Shown one piece after another: positions 33,688-42,419 of a stretch of 64,000 nt of DNA (positions within the stretch are counted from its first letter, which is position 1; each line of letters begins with the position of its first letter). Source of the stretch: Nemertoderma westbladi (Eukaryota > Xenacoelomorpha > Nemertodermatida > Nemertodermatidae). The stretch lies in NCBI GenBank assembly GCA_032718475.1, contig JAUCBJ010001408.1:1-64000 (forward strand), in the 5' to 3' direction. The position numbers and the translations under genes were made by a program. Below the pieces are notes generated by a model that saw nothing but the letters and a program-made list of their open reading frames with translations, ran no database searches and was not told the origin of the DNA.

Positions 33688-36600
33688 TTATCGCTTAGTA
33701 GATCGAGCCCTGCCGCGTCCTCGAAAACTGCGCACAGGTGACTTTGCTCGCGATATGGGACTTGTGGGGCGAGTCACTGGTTTACTTGGGACGTTGAGAG
33801 ACGGTGCGACTATTTCCTCACAAATTCGTCTATTTGGCATCCCAAAACCTCGACCGATTCCTCGTGACCGATCAGTTGTCGCTACAGTTGGTAGAACGTC
33901 TGGGAACGCGCGAGAAGCGGACGACGCAGACCCAAGAGTAGCTTGCGCCCCCTGTTGATCAGCTGGTGTATGTCCCGATCCTCCTACTGGTTCTCTTGGA
34001 AGTGATACCGTATCCCGAGTAACTTGAATAGTCGGCTCAACTCCCTTGCGTTCTTCTACATTAATAATTTTCTTTAATTGTTGGCCCACTTTCTGGACCC
34101 GTATGATCCTACCCTGTCCGTCCTCCCGAGGGTGACATGCAGACGGCGCAACCGGAGTGGCTGGTATATTCGTCGCCTCTAGGACCTCCTCTTCCTCGAA
34201 TACGCTCGCTCGTATACGTTTGTGGTAAAACGCGGCTCGGTACGCCCATGCGACGGTTAACCAAGCTCCTTTATTCCGCTTTTCGGTTCGGAAACGATCA
34301 AATTCACCATACGTGATACGATTTACGACTTTCTGAAAATTCCACGTGTTTTTGTTATCTGGGTGAATCTGTAACAGATACTCGCGCACCACTCGGAATC
34401 CGCTGTCGTGGGGCAAAATATCGACAACCTCGATAAGTTCGTCATACTGGGGCATAGCGGAGATGTATCCTTTCGACATCATCGTCTGGGGATTTACCGC
34501 CCAAAATCCGAGATGCGCTCTCATCGGAAACCGTCTTCTTTGTGCCGATACATGTTCGTCGGCTAAATCTTCCCACTCATCAAATAACTTCCTCACGAGT
34601 TTTACAGATTCGTGTTCATAAGGTATGTCTCTTAGTTGGCATTCAGATGCTCGATGTCCCTTTATATTGCAATAAGTACATTGAGCCATAAATCTCCAGC
34701 AAGTATAAAAGGTATGAGACCCTTGATCCCCACACCATCCACAGATTAGCTGAGTCGTAGTAATGTGCTTTCCACTGCACTTTGTCATATGATGTCCAGC
34801 GACGCCACATTTACTACACATCGTATTAGCAGGGTACCACACTCGTTCGTATATAAGATCTCCAATCGGTCGAGCGCTTCCTCCCATACTATAATCGTAA
34901 TCATCTGGGTCTATGGGTTGGTAGGTTTCTGAAGGTTGTATACAAACTATAGCATCTGTTGCTTCAAGTTGTCGAATCTCCGTCTGAGATTTCTTTGGGA
35001 GGTTCCTTTCTATCTCAAGAAGTTCCTCTAAAGGATCGTCGGCGATCGTAGTAGTTACTTCGAATTCATCACCAAGGTGACCGATAGGCGCGCGCGTCTG
35101 CCGTGATTCATCCGTAATTTCCACGATACGTTCTCCTTCATAGGGTAACAATGTAAACATAGATGGTCTTTCGATAAGAGATCCCGCACAGCAAAGATAC
35201 ACGTCTCGAAATATACTAAATCCTGCTCGAGTAAAGGCATTACACTGAGCGTCGGAGTTGTAGAAGGGTTCAAGGAATCGTCTAAAAACGTCGGTACGAA
35301 TTCTCCCTTCCATGTAGAACGTATGATCTTCTCCGAGACAAAGTGGATGTCTTTTGAGAGTCCGAGACACAATGTCGGCGATTAAGCAAACATTCACTGA
35401 CGACTCTATTGCTAAATAATATTGTAAGACCGCTCTTGGAGGTGACGTAATAGCCCAATACACGCATCCTCTCCATTTAAGCTGTGATTCAAACTCACTC
35501 ATATCTGGAGTATCACCTTCTCCATAAGTTTCAATATACTTGTTTCTCTTATTTTCCTTATAATCCCAATTGAATAACAGGTAGGAAATGTATCCAGTTC
35601 CAGTCTTCTGAGTATTATACTCACGAAAATATCCCTGTTCTATAGACCACAGAATAAGAGGTCGAGTGTCGACGTATGGTGTCGGTAGTCGGTCATCGCT
35701 GTCCGTCATGCCGGCGAAGTCGCTAATTAAATCCTCCCTTACTCCTGATCCAACCTTTACAACAGTTTTATCTAAAATCATGTTTCTTACCATCTTCGGT
35801 AACATTCTAGCGTCGATATTACAAGCTTGGTCCATCTTCTTTACTATGTCGGTGATAAGATGGTGTCGCTTTGTATTCGCTGGAGGTATCGGCATTCGTT
35901 TGTCGCTCCTCTGTCTACTGAAAACGTGCAGGACTCCGTCCGCCGCTCTAATTTGTATAGTCTTAGAAGTCAAACTCTGCTGATGACTGCCTCCCTCGTT
36001 ATCGTAAAACATGTAACCGTTTTCCTGAAACGATCTAAACGTCCTAGTCCATTCATCCAACAATTCTTCCGAAGGTTGCCAAATCTTCTCTATATCCTTA
36101 TCATCTTCGAAACGAATAACCTTACCTCGCCAATCTGCGGCAATATCTGTATCCGACTCGAAGGTTCCGGTTCCAATCCATAAACGAATCGTCTTGGTTA
36201 GATATCCTTTCAGATTACTCGGAGCTATATCGGCACCAGCTCTATCCAGTTCCTTGAAATCTTGAATATGAGGTGGAACGTTGTACACGACCTTTTGAGT
36301 AATATGTCTACGTAAATCATATATCTTACTCATATCGCTGAAAACAACTGCAGGAAGAAACTCCAAGTTTGAAATGATTTCTGGATGATCCACGATGGGT
36401 ATTTCGTACGTCGTATCCTGTCGGACTGGTATACTAATAGGAAAATTGAGTGTCGTACTCAATGGTTTCGTAGTTGAAGTACTATACGGTTGCATTTCTC
36501 TTGTCCTTTCCGGGGATGCAATCTGTAGTCTCTGAATAACGTTTTGAGCAAAGTTTATGCTCTCGAAAACTTCCGGTGTCATCTCCTTAGCTGGAGTTTG

Positions 36601-37413
36601 ATCGTGTGACGTCCAATGGCAAGGTAGGCTCGCGAGTCTTCCACCCCATTCTTCCATCTCACCTTTCTCGAAAGCCTTGTAGGCTCTGTATAGGCTAAGA
36701 GCTTCTTTCTTTTCGCGGGTTGACTGATTTGCCTCGTCCAGCGTAAGTTCAAATACATCGGGTTCAACAACCTTAGGTGGGTAAATGACAGTTTCTCCCG
36801 CCTTTGGTCCGGTCATAGCAAATGAATGATATGGATTCGATAAAGGATACCCTCCTTCCTGGTAGCGTAGTTGTTGATGGTTCGAACACCTCACCAATAT
36901 CGGTTCGGGATTTTCCTTATTCAAACGCATTGGAATCGCATTTCGTTGTTCGCGCATACAAGAACCGCATTGATAATAAAGTTTATAAACTGAAAATGCT
37001 TCCTTGGTTTCTCTATCGTCCCTTCGAGTTCGTCTGTAAAGATGCATTCCATCAAATTCATCTCTTACCGCGGGCATAGGTTCGTGCGCCTTTAGGTATT
37101 GCATGGTATGATACAAACGACTAATTTCAGTATTGGGGTCTTCGCTAATGTCTCCCGTATCACACAAAGCGTCGTACGGGTACAGTTCATTGAAGGTTTG
37201 ACACAAACTTTCGATTCTTTCGTTTAATGCGTTTTGTCTTCTCTTTAATACGTTCGAGTCATATTTAGTTCTCGCGAGTTTCGCTGTACTTTCCGATAAT
37301 TCTTTTATACCAAATATAGTGTAGTCCTTGGCTCCAAATCTTTCGAATGGCGCTGCTGCCTCCTCTTGAATATCATATCCCCATCTCGGCTCTCCTTGTG
37401 TCCCTTTCTCCAT
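33688..37413 (-). CDS. Extra ORF of the BEL/Pao element: 1241-residue zinc-knuckle protein
   Basis: The frame is uninterrupted and starts MEKGTQGEPRWGYDIQ. Residues ~862-928 hold three CCHC-type knuckles: CSKCGVAGHHMTKC, CGWCGDQGSHTFYTC (one residue longer) and CTYCNIKGHRASEC. The rest is soluble-looking, with no signal peptide, membrane segment or furin-like site, and no RT, protease or integrase motif. The tail is basic and Arg/Gly/Ser-rich (SFRGRGRARSTKR). It sits downstream of integrase, where some BEL/Pao elements have an env-like gene, but it is not env-like. A nucleic-acid-binding role is inferred from the knuckles. A plausible intron precedes it (37648-37444). An open frame this long in a young element implies function. 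I do not recognise the N-terminal 860 residues. Confidence 0.85.
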   Translation of the reverse strand: MEKGTQGEPRWGYDIQEEAAAPFERFGAKDYTIFGIKELSESTAKLARTKYDSNVLKRRQNALNERIESLCQTFNELYPYDALCDTGDISEDPNTEISRLYHTMQYLKAHEPMPAVRDEFDGMHLYRRTRRDDRETKEAFSVYKLYYQCGSCMREQRNAIPMRLNKENPEPILVRCSNHQQLRYQEGGYPLSNPYHSFAMTGPKAGETVIYPPKVVEPDVFELTLDEANQSTREKKEALSLYRAYKAFEKGEMEEWGGRLASLPCHWTSHDQTPAKEMTPEVFESINFAQNVIQRLQIASPERTREMQPYSTSTTKPLSTTLNFPISIPVRQDTTYEIPIVDHPEIISNLEFLPAVVFSDMSKIYDLRRHITQKVVYNVPPHIQDFKELDRAGADIAPSNLKGYLTKTIRLWIGTGTFESDTDIAADWRGKVIRFEDDKDIEKIWQPSEELLDEWTRTFRSFQENGYMFYDNEGGSHQQSLTSKTIQIRAADGVLHVFSRQRSDKRMPIPPANTKRHHLITDIVKKMDQACNIDARMLPKMVRNMILDKTVVKVGSGVREDLISDFAGMTDSDDRLPTPYVDTRPLILWSIEQGYFREYNTQKTGTGYISYLLFNWDYKENKRNKYIETYGEGDTPDMSEFESQLKWRGCVYWAITSPPRAVLQYYLAIESSVNVCLIADIVSRTLKRHPLCLGEDHTFYMEGRIRTDVFRRFLEPFYNSDAQCNAFTRAGFSIFRDVYLCCAGSLIERPSMFTLLPYEGERIVEITDESRQTRAPIGHLGDEFEVTTTIADDPLEELLEIERNLPKKSQTEIRQLEATDAIVCIQPSETYQPIDPDDYDYSMGGSARPIGDLIYERVWYPANTMCSKCGVAGHHMTKCSGKHITTTQLICGWCGDQGSHTFYTCWRFMAQCTYCNIKGHRASECQLRDIPYEHESVKLVRKLFDEWEDLADEHVSAQRRRFPMRAHLGFWAVNPQTMMSKGYISAMPQYDELIEVVDILPHDSGFRVVREYLLQIHPDNKNTWNFQKVVNRITYGEFDRFRTEKRNKGAWLTVAWAYRAAFYHKRIRASVFEEEEVLEATNIPATPVAPSACHPREDGQGRIIRVQKVGQQLKKIINVEERKGVEPTIQVTRDTVSLPREPVGGSGHTPADQQGAQATLGSASSASRAFPDVLPTVATTDRSRGIGRGFGMPNRRICEEIVAPSLNVPSKPVTRPTSPISRAKSPVRSFRGRGRARSTKR

Positions 37414-37443
37414 AATTAGGGTGTAGTTACATAATCATTACTA

Positions 37444-37648
37444 CTAGAGGGAATACAACAGAGTTTGTAGTTAGTTGTGAGGAGACGTGAGAGTTTCGTC
37501 TGCCCTTTGGGCTTCAACAACGCTCTAACCTCCTATCCATAGCCTAAGATCTAGGGTTTCTTTAATGACACGCTGCTTCTTATCTAAAATTTTTTGCCGA
37601 AGTAAAAACGAATTTGGGCTAAACTGGCCGTGAGACTAAAATACTCAC
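37444..37648 (-). other. Plausible intron ahead of the extra ORF
   Basis: On the minus strand a strong donor AAAAG|GTGAGTAT at 37648 and an acceptor with a pyrimidine-rich tract (TTGTATTCCCTCTAG, ending at 37444) lie upstream of the ATG at 37413. The last exon leader would be only 30 bases long. This could create a spliced mRNA for the extra ORF; the upstream donor partner is not proven. Confidence 0.4.
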
Positions 37649-38071
37649 CTTTTGATCCCAAACTATTATCAGAAAATAAGCAGTCAAGAATTAGTAATAA
37701 ATATAGGGGAGTCTATTTTGACGTAACTTATTGAAACAAGACCGTGTAAAATTTAATTAAAATTTTAAGAAAGGCTCGCAAGTCTTCCTCTCTTGTTTCT
37801 CTAATTTTAAGTTCCACCCGACTGTACCCTGAAATCTATTCACTGGAGAAAATTTTAAAAATTTTCAAATCCAAATGGATTGTCTAAAATTTCGAAAATG
37901 TCTCAATATTGTGAGTTCCAAGTAGAATTCCATTTCTTATACCTACAAATCCCGCTCCTATGTGACACATAAGGGTACTACCCTCAATGTTCACATATAA
38001 AGACAATGGAATTCTACCGCTGTCCTTACTACGGTGTACAGGTACGTGGAAATCTATTTGTAAACTCCTAA
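37649..38071 (-). other. Spacer between integrase ORF and extra ORF
   Basis: AT-rich non-coding sequence with one copy of the dispersed GGCTCGCRAGTCTTCC motif (37767-37788). Confidence 0.5.
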
Positions 38072-40363
38072 TTATTTACTAGTATTAGGTGGAGATTTGT
38101 AGTCTCCAGACTCGTTACGAGTCTCTTCAAGAAGTACGAGACGTTGAGTCGGTCTGTCTACTGTACGACCGTCAATTGTCCGTACCGTCACAGTTCTTGT
38201 CACTCCATCCATAGATGGATGTGTGGCTAAAATTACACCTGTTATCCAGAAGCGTCTTTTTAGATTCACTTCCGCTAACAGCACGTGATCTCCCGGCTTT
38301 AATGCCCGGGTGTTATTGTACCAAGTTGTTCTGGCAGAAATAGAGGGCAAATAATGGTTTTGCCATACTTCCCAGAATTTGTTAGCCAGTAGTTGCGTGA
38401 TTTTCCACGCTTTTCTACCGTAGCTGTCGCTTTCTGTTGGAATAGAAATTGGCGTCAAAGTGGTCGGTGCCTGCATTAACAGGTGTGCCGGTGTCAAAGC
38501 AAACTGAGATTGTTTGTCATCGGGTACTAATACTATTGGTCTAGTATTTAGTATTGCCTCGATTTCAACAAACAATGTTGTCAGTTGGTCGTCTGTCAGT
38601 ATGTGGTTTACTGGAATGACCTTTGCCATGGCTGTCTTTATAGATCTAATCAATCTCTCCCAGACTCCACCTCTCCAAGGACTATCTGGAGGATTAAACT
38701 TCCAAACAATCTTGTGAGGTTGTAGTTCGTTCGAGATTTGATCATGATCTAATTTCTTAAAGGCTCTAGCAATCTCATTCCGAGCACCAACAAAGTTTGT
38801 CCCTTGGTCTGAGTACAAGCATTTTACTAGTCCGCATCTAGCGATAAATCGCCGCAGTGCTAGTATAAACGCGTTGGTGGAAAGATCCATCACACGTTCA
38901 ATGTGAACTGCCCTACTGGACATACATGTGAAAATCAGTCCCCAGCGTTTTACTAGTATACGTCCACGTTTCGTATGTATGGGACCAAAGCAATCAATAC
39001 CAGTCTCTGTAAAAGGTGGTCTGAATGCTTGAAGTCGTGCTTGTGGTAGTTCACTCAATTCCTGGGTACCTATTCTAGAATGTACCTTTTTACAAATAAT
39101 ACACGTACGTGTCACTGAACTTAATGCTTTACTGGGTCTAATTAATACAAATCTTATACGTAAGTAGGAAAGACAGTGGTGTCTTCCAGCGTGTTTCAGA
39201 TGTAAATGTGCGTCCAGTATCATTGCACGTTGTAGTTCGTGATGTTGCGGTATTATTATTGGGTACCTAAAGTTCGTGTTAAAGTCAATGTTTTGAAGCC
39301 GAGATTTATGACAAATTAAGCCATTATAAATAATCGGACTCCAACTCAGTATTGGTGACGACTTGATTGGTTGACCTTGATTTATGGATGTGAATTCGCG
39401 CGCGAAATATCGCAGTTGGTAATGGCGAATTAATTTAATCTCACACCTGTCAATCTCAGCCAATGTAAGTCGACGTGTAAAGTCACGTTTGCCTTTAACG
39501 TATTGTACGAAACGTACAATCCACGCTAACTTTCGGCAAGCGTTTGACCAAGAGTCTGTTAAGTTTACAATCCGGTCGACGTGAGTATTGGTGACGTCAT
39601 CAGGTAAGTCAATGGAGATTTTGGAAGGTTTTGAATTACTAGAAGGGCCCACGGGTCCGCCGGTAAGTATTCCCTTGTTGACTGTTGATCCGTCCGGGTC
39701 TACAAGTAATTTGTCCTTCTTCGTCTTCTTACCTTGATTGTCAGTACTTTGTAAGTCGATCGTTAATGGTGGTTTGAACTCTATGGGATCAGTGGGTTTC
39801 GGTAAACTTATTTTTCTGCCGATATTAATCCCAGGTTTCACCATAGGTTGCAAGTTCGGTATGTCTCTTGAGCGCAAAGTAACACCTGTATTTACATTAG
39901 CGTAGGTACTACCCACATCTGTAATACATGAGGTTTCACCGTGCTTATGGTTGCTCAAGTGTGTCAAAATTGGTAGTTTGTCAATACAAGGCCGCTCCAA
40001 TAGGGAAACTGCGGCTTTACTGTTAGTCGATACATTACTAATGTCCGGTAGAACATTTTGTGATGTTTCTGACAAAATGTCTAGTCGACTGTCTAGTAAT
40101 GTGTCTGGCGATACGTCTGGTAACGTATCTGGTTGTTTGTCAATAGAAGGCCGCTCCAATAGGGAAACTGCGGCTTTACTGTTAGTCGGTGTGTTACTAG
40201 CGTCTGGTAGAATGTCTGGTTGACCGTCTAGTAACGTGTCTGGTTGACCATCTGGCGATATGTCTGGTGTAGAAAGGCTCGCAAGTCTTCCTCTCTTGAC
40301 CTTTGAAGTTATCGCTTGTGTCCTTCTGGGCTCCTCCCCGAGGCGCACCCACGAGGCGGACAC
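38072..40363 (-). CDS. BEL/Pao integrase ORF
   Basis: This is 763 residues from the listed GTG; the frame stays open upstream to about 40514, so the true start is uncertain. The first ~200 residues are low-complexity, with two copies of TNSKAAVSLLERP and QPDTLLDGQPDILPD-like repeats. An integrase zinc region (LKHAGRHHCLSYLR, then CIICKK) falls at about 390-425. The catalytic triad follows at about 456 (TGIDCFGP), 518 (YSDQGTNF) and 565 (GGVWERLI). The C-terminal block (FWEVWQNHYLPSI, ALKPGDHVLL) matches DUF5641, typical of BEL/Pao. It is separated from the RNase H part by a 1.15-kb linker instead of being fused to it. Confidence 0.88.
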   Translation of the reverse strand: MSASWVRLGEEPRRTQAITSKVKRGRLASLSTPDISPDGQPDTLLDGQPDILPDASNTPTNSKAAVSLLERPSIDKQPDTLPDVSPDTLLDSRLDILSETSQNVLPDISNVSTNSKAAVSLLERPCIDKLPILTHLSNHKHGETSCITDVGSTYANVNTGVTLRSRDIPNLQPMVKPGINIGRKISLPKPTDPIEFKPPLTIDLQSTDNQGKKTKKDKLLVDPDGSTVNKGILTGGPVGPSSNSKPSKISIDLPDDVTNTHVDRIVNLTDSWSNACRKLAWIVRFVQYVKGKRDFTRRLTLAEIDRCEIKLIRHYQLRYFAREFTSINQGQPIKSSPILSWSPIIYNGLICHKSRLQNIDFNTNFRYPIIIPQHHELQRAMILDAHLHLKHAGRHHCLSYLRIRFVLIRPSKALSSVTRTCIICKKVHSRIGTQELSELPQARLQAFRPPFTETGIDCFGPIHTKRGRILVKRWGLIFTCMSSRAVHIERVMDLSTNAFILALRRFIARCGLVKCLYSDQGTNFVGARNEIARAFKKLDHDQISNELQPHKIVWKFNPPDSPWRGGVWERLIRSIKTAMAKVIPVNHILTDDQLTTLFVEIEAILNTRPIVLVPDDKQSQFALTPAHLLMQAPTTLTPISIPTESDSYGRKAWKITQLLANKFWEVWQNHYLPSISARTTWYNNTRALKPGDHVLLAEVNLKRRFWITGVILATHPSMDGVTRTVTVRTIDGRTVDRPTQRLVLLEETRNESGDYKSPPNTSK

Positions 40364-41519
40364 CTTTCCACCACCCCTGGGGCCAGTCCAACAGATGTTA
40401 TCATCAGACCGGGCCGGAGGGTGGCCTGATGCTTCCCGGGTTCTGTTTTCGGTCCCCCGATCACACCAGCACAGCTCGTCGAACGTGTAGCCAGATGGGC
40501 GGCTACTGTCAACTTACTGTGGCCTGACTGTACATTGAGCCAACTCAAAGTATAACAAAGAGTCAACCGGCAGGTGGACCAGTCGATAGCGATCGAGCAC
40601 CAAGGTCGCCCTTGGGCCTAACCGACGGTCTTGTCCCAAGCGGGCTTGCGCTACCCAACATGGAATATTGACACGTTTTCACCTGCCTCGCCGGCAATAT
40701 TGAGGGGACACCGTTCCTCAACAATATTGACTAGCTCGAAAGCTAGGAACAAGTAACCACTTACCCGTCCTGTACACGTGTACTCAACAGATGTTCACGA
40801 AATCAAGTACACTACGGTAAACACAAAATCTGACACATACCATGCACACACAGAGGACATAATCGGGTAAAGACAAAATCGGGGTCAAAATCGGGAAAGA
40901 CAAATCAGAGGGGACAAAATTGTATCGACCAAGCACCAAGTCGAGAGTACCTTATTTTGCCGTCAGGGCAAAATAACTTTGTGTGCACAAAGTATGCTGG
41001 GGCGCAGTAAAGTATGGTCCTACTAATACCAGCGGCGTCTTGTCCAACTGGCAAGGGTTCCCATACCCACTCGCAGTGGCCACACATACAATCACGTGTA
41101 CTCACGTACCCACAGCAACAGAAAACTCAAGACCCGACGGTTTATTCCAATGCCACCAAAGACCAAGTCAGCTGAACATGGAGACAATAACATATAGTAT
41201 CAAAAAAACGGAACAGCTGACGGTCAATGGAACCATCCAAGCCCCAAGCAAACTGCCACTGATCGCCCACATACAAAACATAGTCCACGCCACATGAGCC
41301 ACAAATCACGCCATGCCACCACCCCTACTGTGTACAGGACTGGCAGTACGGCAACAGGCCGACTAGACGGTACCACGGCACCATGGCAATTCATGGTTCG
41401 TTAGACACGAGGGCCATCAGTATCTCCCTTGCACTTAGGCGAAGAGATTTAACGTGCCCCCAGACCCTCACGAGTCCGCCGCCGCCTGTTAAAGACACCC
41501 CTATAGAGACCTCACCTCT
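40364..41519 (-). other. 1.15-kb non-coding linker within Pol
   Basis: BEL/Pao Pol is normally one polyprotein, yet here the RNase H frame ends at 41520 and the integrase frame starts about 1 kb later. The linker is GC-richer than its flanks and open in short frames only. It holds strong inverted repeats: CAATATTGAGG..CCTCAACAATATTG (about 40695-40729) and CTAGCTCGAAAGCTAG (about 40731-40746). A weak copy of the dispersed motif lies at 41468-41482, and a GTGAGG donor-like site just past the RNase H stop. It could be an intron, an internal ribosome entry region or an old insertion. Confidence 0.5.
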
Positions 41520-42419
41520 TTAGGTATCTTTCCATTTCGCCTTCGGTTTTTTCTTGAGTTTTGCCACCGTCGTCCTTTTCTTCGCCTTCCCCTTTTTTGG
41601 TTTCTTGATTTCAGCGTCCTTAGGGATGGTGTTAGACTTGTTGTCGTATAACGGCGGCCAATGTAGTGTTGAACCTTGTAAGAATTGTGGTCCGTGTTGC
41701 CAAAATTCTTTGTTCTCCGGTTTACAGAATTCCTCAGGCATCATTCCTCGCGACGCAATATCAGCTGGGTTTTGTGGTCCGGGACAATGTCGCCAATCCT
41801 CTTTTATTGAACGGTCTAGAATTTCCGCGCGACGGTTAGCTACGAATGTCTTGAATTCTAGTGTGTCGTTGTTTATGTAAAATAAAACCAACGTCGCGTC
41901 AGTCCAATAAAATATCTGTAAACTTGACTGTAGTTCCGTCTGTATGAGGTTCACAATGGTGGTTGACAGTGTTGCGGCTTGTAGCTCAGCTCGTGGTGTC
42001 GTCATATACTTAGTAGGCATGGTCTTAGCCTTAGAAGTAATGAGCGAAACATCGAACTCGTCTGAGTCTACTTGTCTGCGCAAGTACGCTGCCACACCAA
42101 AACCGTTGTCACTGGCGTCAGAAAAACAGTGCAATTCCAAGTTGTCAGGAAATGTACTTTGTAATGGAAAGTAAACCCTGGGTATGAAATAATCCTCTAA
42201 CGAAGATAATTCCGCCTCCCAGGTCTTCCATAAGTCCACTTGGTCTGATGAGATCGGCTCGTCCCATGTTAGTCCATCCTTCCATATACTGCGCATATAA
42301 ATGCGGGCTTGCAGTATCACTGGACTGATGAATCCTAACGGATCGAACAATCGGCTCAATTTTGACAAGCATGATCTCTTTGTCAGTATGTTCTCTTGAC
42401 TGTCCAGTCTCACTTTCAC
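41520..42419 (-). CDS. BEL/Pao Pol, RT end and RNase H part
   Basis: It lies in the same frame as the preceding Gag-Pol ORF, separated only by an in-frame TGA (42420-42422). It contains SKLSRLFDPLGFISPVILQA (typical of BEL/Pao Pol after the RT) and RNase H landmarks CFSDASDNGFGVAAYL, TTPRAELQAATL, FYWTDATLVLFYIN and GPQNPADIASRG. The end is lysine-rich (KGKAKKRTTVAKLKKKPK). With no start of its own, expression would need readthrough of the TGA or an error there. Confidence 0.85.
   Translation of the reverse strand: MKVRLDSQENILTKRSCLSKLSRLFDPLGFISPVILQARIYMRSIWKDGLTWDEPISSDQVDLWKTWEAELSSLEDYFIPRVYFPLQSTFPDNLELHCFSDASDNGFGVAAYLRRQVDSDEFDVSLITSKAKTMPTKYMTTPRAELQAATLSTTIVNLIQTELQSSLQIFYWTDATLVLFYINNDTLEFKTFVANRRAEILDRSIKEDWRHCPGPQNPADIASRGMMPEEFCKPENKEFWQHGPQFLQGSTLHWPPLYDNKSNTIPKDAEIKKPKKGKAKKRTTVAKLKKKPKAKWKDT

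Noticed and set aside
33688-37413. Reading the extra ORF as an envelope gene
   Set aside because: No signal peptide, membrane segment or fusion-like stretch, and it carries zinc knuckles.
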